DNA of 64,000 nt from Kondoa malvinella. Its lineage: Eukaryota > Basidiomycota > Agaricostilbomycetes > Agaricostilbales > Kondoaceae. This document shows, piece after piece, positions 9,815-19,909 of this stretch. A model generated the notes under the pieces. It was not told the DNA's origin. It saw nothing but the letters and a program-made list of their open reading frames with translations, and made no database searches. Every line of letters begins with the position of its first letter. Position 1 is the first letter of the stretch. The stretch spans positions 425,822-489,821 of the forward strand of contig BCIM01000012.1 in the NCBI GenBank assembly GCA_039545315.1, read 5' to 3'. A program made the position numbers and the translations under genes.

Positions 9815-11937
9815 CTACACTCTCTGCGCATGCTTCGACCTAATGTCCTGCTTGGCCTGTCGCAGCTCGCGAGAAGCCTTGACACCAAAGTTATCAGTGA
9901 AGATGGATTGCGTTTCTTCCAGTGAAAGACCGCATGTCTGCCACACGAATCAGTTTTGGTCATATCTAATAGAGCAACAGCTTACCTCTGGGTAGCAAAA
10001 GACGATGAAGATAAAGCCAACGAAACAGATACCGGCATAGCTGCAAGACAGACTGAGCTTGGCCTTTCGAAGGGTCGGAAGTCGCTTACAAGGCAAAAGT
10101 CCCAGTAGGTGTAATGGCGTCAAGCAGCTGCAGATAAGTCGACGAGATGATCAAGTTGCCGCTCCAGTTGGTAGCGGTAGCCAACGATGTCCCGAGCTGA
10201 AAGTACAATCAATCAAAGCAGTTGTCAAATAGAGCAAACATACACCACGAGATTCGATGCCGAACAGTTCTCCTTGCAGCCAGGGCACATTTCCGGTTCC
10301 GATAGCGTACAGCGCAACGTACAGCACCATGCTGACAATGACGATCGCACTCCATGAGGCAGGGTAGTCGCTACCTGCGATGAGCTCGCCGTTGGTGCTG
10401 CGAGTCAGAACTATGGCAGACCATCAGTATGTGATGGCCGCACAAGGAGGAGACATACAGTGGAAAGAGATACTGGCTAGCGCTAGACCGCACACCATAC
10501 CGAGAGAAGAGACGAGCATGATCTTGCGTCTACCGACACGGCTAGGCGAAGCAATCAGCTCGGTTTTATACTATGGTAGAGACACGTACTCAATTATTTG
10601 CAGAGCGACACAAGTCATGACAAAGTTCGTCGCTGCAATTATCAGCCCGACGGCAGTGGGATTCTCGAAGCCGATGGTAGCGAACAGACTTGACGAGTAG
10701 TAGCTGCAAGTTTCATCAGTTCCTGCCTCAATACTGAAATCAGTTTGCTTACATCAAAGAGTTGAAACCAGAAAGCTGCTGCAACGCTTGCAAACCACAC
10801 GCAATAGCCAGAGCACGTCTGGTTTTGCCTACACGGAACATGTTGAGGAAGCGAGTAGTAGCTGGAATAGCTTCCTGCGCAGTGCGAGTCTTGATCACAA
10901 CAGCTTGAATGACGCTGATTTTGAGGTCGAGTTGCTCGGTCGTAGCTGCCGGGTAGACTCGGCGCAGCACTCTACGAGCTTGTTCTTCTTTGCCCACTTT
11001 CAGTAGGTAGCGAGGCGATTCGGGAAGGTAGTGCATCAAGCAGAGCTGAACGACAGCAGGGATGATACCGGCTGCAACGACGTATCTCCAGCCTTGGTTG
11101 ACACTGTTGAAAGCAGCTCCGATGCCGTATGCAATGACTTGACCTAGTGTGATAGCGACGACGTTCATAGTAGTTAGGCGACCGCGTTGTAAAGTAGGAG
11201 CAACTTCGCCGATGAAGAGCGGGCACACACAGCTTGCCAGACCGACGCCTGTGCATCACTGGTCAGAGTGAACCAAGAAGCGATTGTTTGGACCAACCGA
11301 AACCCATAACGAGTCGACCAGCATACATAGCCGCCAGGTTCTGAGCAGCTGTTTGCGTTATGGCGCCAATGATGAACAATACATCGCTGTGTATTCGTTT
11401 AGCTCGACTTCGCAATGGACAGCATCTAGCTCACGAAACGAGGAGCATGGTCTTGCGTCCGAAGCGATCCGAGGAAATACCGGCTGATAGACCACCGACT
11501 AGGGCGCCTACAGTGAGGACACTTGTGCTGTTTACAGCTCAGATAAAAGTTCATCCTGTGACGAGATGGTGCACTAACATCCATTCGATGTTCAGTCTGG
11601 TGAGAGGTTGACCTAAATCGTCTCCGATGATGACTAGAGCGCCAGAAATGTATCCCCTGCAATACAAATCAGCTCGGACATTCCTGTAGAGCATTCTAAC
11701 TTGCGTATCGTAGCCAAATAAAAGGCCTGTGTTTAAAGAGATGGCTCAGCCATGAGCCCGAAGGACCATATACAGCGTCACGCGCTCACCTGAGAAACTG
11801 GCAGCCATAGCCAAAAGAACCATGTACAGCGTCACGCGCTCTTCTCCCTCAGCTACGACTGAAGCTTCATGCAATCCAAGAGGCGCATCATCTTCGAAAG
11901 AAGGTTTAGAATTGGTAGAGTGTTTGTCCGATGACAT
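9815..11937 (-). CDS. MFS sugar transporter, myo-inositol (ITR) type
   Basis: Twelve exons give 522 residues of a 12-helix major facilitator transporter in the plasma membrane (first exon 11790-11937, last 9815-9937). The motifs are GYDTGYISGAL in helix 1, SDRFGRK between helices 2 and 3, [59 protein letters not shown] and [11 protein letters not shown] after helix 12. The ASCVCP..GE.APT and NVVAITLGQ blocks are characteristic of fungal myo-inositol transporters, so inositol or a related polyol is the likely substrate. Intron 2 (11657-11704) uses a GC donor. Intron 1 (11727-11789) is a diverged copy of the exon before it (separate entry). The transporter closes the sugar/polyol neighbourhood and probably feeds its dehydrogenases. 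Confidence 0.92.
11727..11841 (-). repeat. Tandem duplication spanning exon 1 end and intron 1
   Basis: On the minus strand the exon segment at 11788-11841 (coding [18 protein letters not shown]) is followed directly by a diverged second copy at 11727-11787, offset 54 bases, which would read [13 protein letters not shown] before a TGA. The second copy is the body of intron 1. The first 17 bases of the two copies (GAGCGCGTGACGCTGTA) are identical and similarity continues with a few changes. Confidence 0.85.
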
Positions 11938-13269
11938 GATTCTTATAATGGGATGAGACCGGCAGAGACGTGCACTTGACCGCGGAAGGTCTGTAAAGCG
12001 CAATGGATTATGATTGATGCGTTATCTATTAGTGTGGAAGCTTGCATTATGTGAAGATGCTAGTCCGTTCGAGCTAACAAAGATATCAGTACATGCTGGA
12101 TATCAAGGAACTTGAGAGCACTTACAACATAAGATACAAGAAGACCAAACAGCGAGAAGGTACAGGACTTCCACTAGCTCGTCGATCTGGAGAGAGAAAA
12201 TATTTCACGGGTCGGGTAAACAAGGAAAGGTTAAGGGCGGTATTGATCCGACATTGCTTCACGAGGTCAAGCTCAGCAGGTCTCAACAGGTGGGCTTCAG
12301 CTCGACACGCAAGTGCAAGTCGTTCTTCGCTGGCTTTGGGAGATATGGCTATTCAAGCGATGATAGCAATGCGTGCACACTTGGGATATCTCTACAGCTT
12401 GAGACTGTCTTGAGACAACAGGCTCTGACACCCGGTCTGAATAGCCCAGAGAGCTGCCGAGAAGCAACAAAGCATCGAGCAAGATTGCGAACCTGGTCTT
12501 GCCAAACGTCTAAACCTTTGCTAGAATGCTAGACTTCTGCTGAAACAGCTCGCAGAGCATACGTCAGATGAAGTGTTCAGATTTTACAAGGCCAGAGACT
12601 CGACATAGCGCGAACAAGCAGGACGATGTAAAATTACGAAGGTTGGCTCGATTGCGAGCGACAGCTGGATATGCTGCACAGCTGGACGAATCCAGAGAAG
12701 CCTTGCTAGTATAGCGACGACTCGCTTGCATTTAAGACGCTCTGCCAATTGGCCGCATTTTGTGCTCGGGAAACAGATTGACACGAAACGGGCAAGGGCA
12801 CATCTGATCAACAGGCAATGCTTGAAGGCACAGAGATGTTTAGAGCTATGTCAGGACAAAAGGTAAGGCACTTGAGCATCGTTTAAGAGCAACCCAGATA
12901 TTCCCGACTTGCTCCTCTCTCAGCCAAACACGACGACGAGGGGATCAGCTCTGAACACGGCTTGCATGCACAAGATAGCTTGATCCAACTTCTCTATTGT
13001 CTCCTACAAAGCTTGGAATCGCCTGCTCTTCGACGGCTGACTCGACCAAATAATCGCTACCCCGCACTGGGAGTTCTGTCTGGCATCTACAGAACCTTCC
13101 AACAGCAACTATAGAATCTCAGCGTAATCAAATTGGCAATTCTGTACCATATCAAGCAAGTTCAAGCCCATTCGCTTGACCTCACGGCTATTTCCTGATC
13201 TAAAGACCGAAACATTGTAAGGGCGTACTGAGATCTTCAAGCTCCTTCATCTCATCAGTGTATTGTCAG
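11938..13269. other. 1.3 kb with no intact gene; possible decayed coding sequence
   Basis: No complete gene can be built here. From about 12430 to 13110 one plus-strand frame is open for long stretches but carries at least five stops. The last piece reads protein-like (for example SLIQLLYCLLQSLESPALRR near 12960-13030) and ends at a TAG near 13110. This may be a decayed gene or chance. The last 150 bp must include the promoter of the kinase that starts at 13270. Confidence 0.35.
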
Positions 13270-15067
13270 ATGTCACGCTTTACAATAACCAAGGAATTGC
13301 GAAAGCAGATAGACCACTGGGCATCCTTTCCCCAGACCGGAGTGTCTCTGCGGCAGATGGTCATGTTCGGTAGGCTATGTTTCAATACTCTGAGCATCTG
13401 AGCATCTGCGCTGATACTTGATGCAGGCCAGAACCCATCACAAGGCACTCTGCTCAAAGCGAGTCAATTTCTAGCAGGTCAGTGTAGCCAATCGCATGTG
13501 ATGTCTTAACTGATAAATGGATTAGAGGAACTGCCTGTACGGCTAGCGCATCGGGTCAAAGAGCTGGACGAACTACCGAATCAGCTCAACGAAATGCCAA
13601 GTATAATAAAGGTCAAGAACTGGTATGCTCAATCATTCGAGGTGAGACGCATTCACATCACAATTGTACTCGTCCAAAGAGGCTTTATTAAAGGAATTGA
13701 TCAACTTTCCCAAACCCGAACTACCTTCTGATGTTCGCAAAGCCATTGCCGAAGCTTCTTCTGGACATGAGCCTCTACCACAAACCAAACCAAATCCTTC
13801 CTTACCCAAACATATGGCACCAAACCTCAGTGCCCGCGCGCTCAGCTCTGGCGTCGAATCGAACGGTCGGAAACAACCGCAAAACAGACGAATTCCAGTC
13901 GAGCATCGATATTACGCCAATCCGAGAACCGATATAAAGTGGCCTCCTCAAGTACACGATTTCAACGAACGGTTTACCTCTTGTTTAGCCAACATCAAGA
14001 ATCGACATGATCCAGTAGTCACATCCATCGCTTCAGGTGTATTAGAATACAAGAAGAAGACGTCAAGCTCTGCGGACACAGATACTGAACTCCGGTTCTT
14101 CCTTGATCGATTCTACATGTCTCGAATTGGTATTCGCGTACTGATAGGTCAACATATCGCCTTGAATCGACTCGAACCTCATGACAACTATGTTGGCATC
14201 ATCAACACCAAGACAAACATATATGAGACATGTCGAGAAGCTATTGAGAATGCTACATTTGTATGTGAGGACTATTATGGGTTGTTCAGCAGTCCGAAAG
14301 TGTACGTCTTGATCTCTTTAATCTTCAGCTTGCTGATGGATGCTACAGGGAATTGATCTGTCCGAAAGATCTAGAGTTTAGCTATATCCCTTCACATCTG
14401 GTCAGTGATCCCTTGCATCGCTGTACTATGAATCTGACTCGGCATGGACCTTGACAGAATCACATGGTTTTCGAAATCCTTAAGAACTCCCTACGAGCGA
14501 CCGTAGAAAAGTACGGTCCAGACAGCGAGGAATTCCCACCTATCAAGATCATTGTCGCTCATGGAGACGAAGATATAACAATCAAGATTTCCGACGAAGG
14601 TGGTGGCATACCTAGAAAGGATGTACCGCTTGTTTGGACTTATATGTGCGTACATGGAGTATCCTTTTGGCTTTCTACTAATTGATATCGCCTATGATGC
14701 ACAGGTATACTACGGCTGAAGCAGAGAGCGTGGATCAGAACTTTGAAGGAAGCGATTTCAAGGCACCTTTGGCAGGTTTCGGTAAGCTAGGCTTTGTGTT
14801 AGGTCAAACGTAATGTTGATATCTGGTCGTAGGTTATGGTTTGCCTATTGCAAGACTGTACAGTCAATATTTAGGTGGAGGGTAAGCTCAGAGCCATCAG
14901 GCTTGGCTCGGCTCTGACGCTGTCTACCAGCTTGAAGTTGATGTCAATGGAGGGATACGGCTGTGATGTATACATTGTGAGTATGGTCATTGACTGAGAT
15001 GGCTGTCGCTGACGTAGCACTGTAGTACTTGTCAAGACGCTCAGATAGCAGCGAGCCTCTTCAATAG
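13270..15067 (+). CDS. Mitochondrial protein kinase of the PDH/BCKDH kinase family
   Basis: Ten exons (first 13270-13369, last 15026-15067) give 446 residues. The N-terminal four-helix part begins MSRFTITKELRKQIDHWASF and continues with PSQGTLLKASQFLAEELPVR, typical of pyruvate dehydrogenase kinases. FFLDRFYMSRIGIRVLIGQH is the H-box region. The GHKL ATPase fold shows the N-box EILKNSLRAT (Asn323), the G1 box SDEGGGIP and the G2 box GFGYGLPIARLYSQYLGG. The enzyme phosphorylates the E1 component of a mitochondrial 2-oxoacid dehydrogenase complex; PDH is the likelier target than BCKDH, but I cannot separate them. A polar, low-complexity insert sits around residues 110-165. Downstream it is convergent with the HD-domain gene. 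Confidence 0.92.
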
Positions 15068-15290
15068 GCGTGGCTTGCTCGTCATAAGAAGTTCAGATGT
15101 ACGAATGTAGCTTCATGTTCACAGTGCTAAGGTGTATTGCAATTCATTCGCCCACACACTGGACCGGATATGGGTATGATCAATGATACAATGCAAACCC
15201 AACCGAATCGTGAATGATGTACATTTCGCCTGGCCCGTCTAGATGCTCTTTATGCAGTGGGTAATTGAACACGATATCTATAAAATCTTG

Positions 15291-16491
15291 TCAGCAATTG
15301 CTACTGTCAAAGGAGGCAAAGGGAACGAACCTTCTTGCGCCGCTCTTGCTGCCCAAATATGCTTCCCGAATGACTCGATACTCCTCATCCCACTCGGTCA
15401 GCCTCTTGACCACGCCATCGACCATCACATCCGGATCCAGCGTTCTCGTCTTGCTCCTCATCTCTAGCACCAATCCATCTTTATCCTCAAACTCCCCTCC
15501 TAAAGGTGTCTCATCGTCCACCCTATCCACTACCAGATCACTTCGCACCCTACTCGCCAGCTTGCGCACTTCCTCATCCTTTGACTCGACAAATTGCCTC
15601 CAGAATTCATTATCGCCTAAAGCCCACATCCCTTCCTTCTTCAACAAGCCTTTCTTCAGTGCAAGCTGTATCGTTCGCGCTGCTAATTGATACAATACAC
15701 CATGCGTCTCGTTCGACCATGCAAGTTGATCCGCTTTCATATAGGCGTCGCTGAAAGTTCTGGCTTGTGATAGAGAATCCATGATGAAGCGATTGTCGTA
15801 AACTTTAAACGATTTGGCGATTGTCGAGGCTTGTGTTGGAGTGAGGAGGGAGAAGGAGACTGCGTCGCGTAGGCCGTCTATACTATAATCAGCGTACATC
15901 AAAGAAAGTGCAGGGGAAAGACGAACAATCACAACGATCAGCACATAAAGCAGGTGGGTCTTGTTCAAGTAGGGGATAGCGTTCTTCTTCTAGTACATCT
16001 TGCGAGAAATGTTGTTCGAGCAGCGGCAGGAAGTTGATGACTTCTCTTAGGAAATAGATCTTGTCGTCTTCATGAATTACATAGCCGAATACCGAATCCG
16101 CTACGTGTGATAAAGAAGTATGCGCTACGTCGTGCAACAGCGCGGCGGCTTGGGCTTCAACGCTTCCATTCCCACATACCCTCACACAAAGCATCGCTCC
16201 TATAGAATGATCATATCGGGTGACAGGATCGCCTTTGCAAGTCATTTTGAGTACTGCCGAGATTCCATGTTGGGTGACTTCCTTCAATCGCTGTATCGCC
16301 GGTGAAGCTATGATGGCTAATAACGAATGTTCAAATATGGTTTGTTGACCGTAAATTGGGTCGTTAATCGTTAATGGCGTAAATTCAGAGCAGTCGAGTA
16401 CAGAGTCATGTGGTGCAAGAGGCTTGGGATAGGCGGTGTGCGAGGGCTTCTCTGAGAAATCAACTGGTTTTACCATTTGTAGCGCAATCAT
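15291..16491 (-). CDS. HD-domain metal-dependent phosphohydrolase
   Basis: Two exons (15923-16491 and 15291-15882), joined across a 40-nt intron, give 386 residues. The metal-binding HD set is visible: His95 in RYDHSIGAML, His120-Asp121 in LLHDVAHT and Asp185 in LCADRCD; the intron falls right after the last motif. This layout belongs to the HD superfamily of nucleotide and phosphate-ester hydrolases, and the block order resembles SAMHD1 and bacterial YdfJ-like proteins, without the SAM domain. The substrate cannot be predicted; dNTPs are one option. Met at 16491 opens the frame; Met6 (16476) is an equally possible start. It is divergent from the Zn2Cys6 gene. Confidence 0.78.
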
Positions 16492-16929
16492 GCTCTTGTT
16501 TTTGCTTCAGAGGGACTTTGCTTGGTCAATGAACGGTTATAGGACGTATTGCAAGTGTATGACAGCCAATGAGGGTCAAGCGTTTTGTCACAACTTGAAT
16601 TCGCCAAGCTAGTCAAAGATTCGAAGGTCGGGCAGCGTGATGCAGAATTGTCAGCAAGTGTGCAAAGACCGAATATGAGAGTCGCCGACAGCAGAAGAAG
16701 TCGCCAATGGAGAGGCTGAATGGAGGTTCGAAAGCAACAAAATATCCGCATGAGATGTTGAACATTGGTCAAAGAACGACGGCCAAGTCGAGAGCACACG
16801 AGGACACGCACGGGCACGAACTTTGTAGGGTTGAGGGCGTTGAAGGTTGAGCCGGATCAGGGATACCACTGCTTTTGATACCCAGCTTGATATCACCCTC
16901 TTCATCGATCTTTTCTCTCCCGTTTTGTC
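16492..16929. promoter_or_regulatory. Divergent promoter region
   Basis: These 438 bp lie between the HD-domain gene (minus) and the Zn2Cys6 factor (plus). No coding frame here joins either gene. A pyrimidine-rich run near 16850-16930 precedes the plus-strand start. Confidence 0.4.
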
Positions 16930-19546
16930 ATGCAGGCCATGAATGGATATGGACCTCTTTCTCATACCTCTACATCTGCCTACTTGCCTCCTGCTCCTTC
17001 GCACCCTTCTCCATCTGCTGCAGTGGTGAGCAACCCAAAGATCCGTCGAGGCGCAAGAGCTTGTAAAGGTACTTGGATGACTCTATTCCTTTCCATCCCC
17101 TCTCTGATTTCTTGTGCCAGCCTGTCGGAAAGCCAAAAGCAGATGCGAAGGTTCTGAAAACCCGCCGTACGTTCCCTTCGCATGCTCTTCCACGTGGACT
17201 CACGCGTGATGCCGCAGTTGTCAAAGATGTCGCGCCAACGAAATAGAATGTCTGTTCGAAGTACCTCAAAAGGAGCAATTCAAATCCTTCCTTAATGCTA
17301 CAAGCAACTCTGGTACGACAATCGTGGTAGAAGAAGCACGGTTACTTTCCGTCGAACAGAATTGCGTTTCGCTCAACAGCAAACTCGATCGAGTGTTGGA
17401 TAAGCTCGCCCCTTCGCATTCGCCGGTTGCGAGACCGATCAACTACATAACGGAAAGTCCCTCTGGTCCACCTTGGCCTGCTTTACCTGGTTTTCCTTCA
17501 CCTAAACACGTCTGTTCATGCCTACTACATTGATTGACTCGTACTGATGCGTTGATATAGCCACTAGGCGTCTACGGAATAACAGATTCCATCACTCCCA
17601 GCGATACAGAAGACGATGTACCATCCTTGAAGAAACGACGTCGGTCATCAGCTAAAGATGATCTCATTGCGCCCTTTGAGGCATTAGCGGATGCAGCTGC
17701 GTCGGTACAGAATGGTCAGCACGATCAGATTGTGGATAGGACTAAGTTGAGGACTAGGATGCCGCCTAATGCCTTTCGTGGGTTCCAATGTTCTTTCGCT
17801 TGTTGCTTGCAAGCTGAGGGCGGTTTGGATATTCCACAGCGGATGTGGTCACGAAAGGTGCTGTTTCGATGCAAGATGCGAAAGATCTGTTTTCGTTCTA
17901 GTGAGTGGATCCAGCTGCAAAGTTGTGCCTTTGCTGATACTGTATATTAGTATGAGGCAGCAGCATGACTTCGTACCAGTCCGTTGAAAGCGAAAAACGT
18001 CAATATTAGACTGATGATTTGTTCTTGCCTTTGGACAGATACTAGATCCTGCATCTGACAATTTCGAAGCTTTCCGCATTCGTACACCGTTCTGCTTCAA
18101 CTCCATCCTTTCAGTCGCTGTCCGGTACAAGACTGCTGGAGCTCCTTCACCTCAAGTTTATCGTGCTTGTATCGAAGAAGCTCAGGGAATTGGCAGATCT
18201 ACGCTTTATGCTTTTGTGCGTCGCCAAAGTGATCATTCAGGATTAAATCTGATTAAATCTTTGCGGTGTTTGCACAGACCGTTCGTAAAGAAGCAGTAAT
18301 GGCAATGACTGTACAAGCATCTTGGGGTGATCCGAACTACCTCAGCTCAGGCCAAGCACTTCGGATGGCTCTCGAACTTCGGATGAATAAGGCGCTAGGC
18401 AAACTACACGATTCTCCACCCTCAAACACAGAAGAAGCGCGCGAGATTGTGGTCTGTGCTCGAGTCTGGCTGTACCTCATCTACCTCGACTATCAGACTT
18501 CGCTTTCCGGCGGTCGACCATTAACACTGCATGACGAAGGCACGCCTGAAAGTCTACCGAAATACCAGACTTTTCTCTCTCATCCTCTATCGCAACGTAG
18601 TGACGCTCGATTAGTCGCCAATGTCCTCTTGCTCAATTTGCAAAAGCGGATTTCCGAATCAGTCATTCCAGTGCATATCAACTATGTCAATGCGCTAGTC
18701 ATGGAGCTCGATGGGTGGTATGCGGATTATTCGCCCAAGCTATCACTACAACCGCTCAACCGCGCTTCGCTCCGATTGCAATTGGAATCAGCCAAGATTC
18801 TATTGTATTCTCGGGCGCTGGCGTTATTTGAGAATGATGAAGTTGGTCTGATGTTGGTTCAATTGGGTGGCTCAGCCGTGCAAGAAGCATTGAAGGTGTT
18901 GTTGCGCACGCCGGAATTTCAGGCGAGAATTCCATTCGCTTGTCAACCTGCTTTGGTTGAGATGTACGTTCTTGTTATCATTCCGATTACTAGGCCTGAT
19001 AGAAGAACAGTGCTTCGTCATGTCTCTTTGTACTGCAATTCTTGAAGGCGCTTCCAGCTCATTTGGCTGATTTCGGTTGGGTGAATGAGACGCTCTCCCA
19101 AGTAAGCGAAGTCATTCAGACGCTGGAATCCTGCTCGGCTGCGCAAGGTCCTGCATTGACTCTGAAGTGAGCTTTTCCTTTGGTGATTCGGTAACATGCT
19201 TATAAAATGCAGGATCGCATTGGATCGGTTCAAGAAGCATTTGAAACGCACCTATCCTCCTACACCGCTTTCGTCCCACTCTCAACTCTCCAATCACTCT
19301 GGCTTGTCAGAGAACTCTCCGCCAGACTTTGATTTCTCCTACCTACAATCGAATGTGCCTTCTGGATACCCATTAGTTCAAGAGATCCCCCAATGGCTAC
19401 AAGCGCCTAATACACTTTGGGAGACGAGCACCTTTGGAATTCAGCAGAGCGGTCATGGGAGCATGGAGAGTCTGTTTTTGCCGACTTGGACCAATGTCCC
19501 TATGCAGATGCAGCAGCAAGAAGGAACGTTTGGTGGTTTGTGCTAA
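16930..19546 (+). CDS. Zn2Cys6 fungal transcription factor
   Basis: Ten exons (16930-17068, 17121-17166, 17218-17509, 17561-17789, 17840-17900, 17951-17978, 18039-18215, 18278-18963, 19011-19166, 19213-19546) give 715 residues. The binuclear zinc cluster is split over exons 1-3, with ligands at Cys45, 48, 55, 63, 66 and 73 (ACKACRKAKSRCEG then PCQRCRANEIECLF), the spacing expected for this class. A basic KKRRRSS patch follows around residue 175. The middle region (about 250-520) resembles the fungal-specific regulatory domain, including SSGQALRMALELRMNKAL and a helical WLYLIYLDYQ stretch. The C-terminal 120 residues are Ser/Pro/Gln rich, as in activation regions. Target genes are unknown; it does not adjoin the sugar cluster. 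Confidence 0.9.
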
Positions 19547-19909
19547 ATGCTCCGTTAAGAGTGCGGACGCTGATGATTCTGACTAGGGCCAGAAGCAGGT
19601 GCTTGGTGATTTTGGTGAGGCGCTTAGCTACTCTAGGATACTGGAAGGCGGGTCACCTTAGCACCTGCTCAGATTGGATGTGAGCTGACGACCCGAACAG
19701 ATGGAAATTCAGCTATGTATGGTATAAACCGCAGTGTGGAATATCCTTCATGTAGATAACAAGGCAATACACGGCCTCGCAGTGCATTAGTATATACCTT
19801 CGTCCTGGACGCGAGTTGCGTCTCGCGTTTCTTTGTTTCTCAGAGACCGCGAAGATACCCTGACTGAGCTTGGATACCAACAAGAAAGCTCTGTACGAAT
19901 GATAGAAGC
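19547..19909. other. Intergenic, no feature seen
   Basis: Gap between the Zn2Cys6 gene and the Kar9-like gene, same strand. It holds the terminator of the first and the promoter of the second; I see no coding or repeat signal. Confidence 0.4.

Noticed and set aside
2012..11937. Secondary-metabolite biosynthetic cluster
   Set aside because: No polyketide synthase, peptide synthetase, terpene cyclase or P450 is present; the enzymes fit primary sugar metabolism better.
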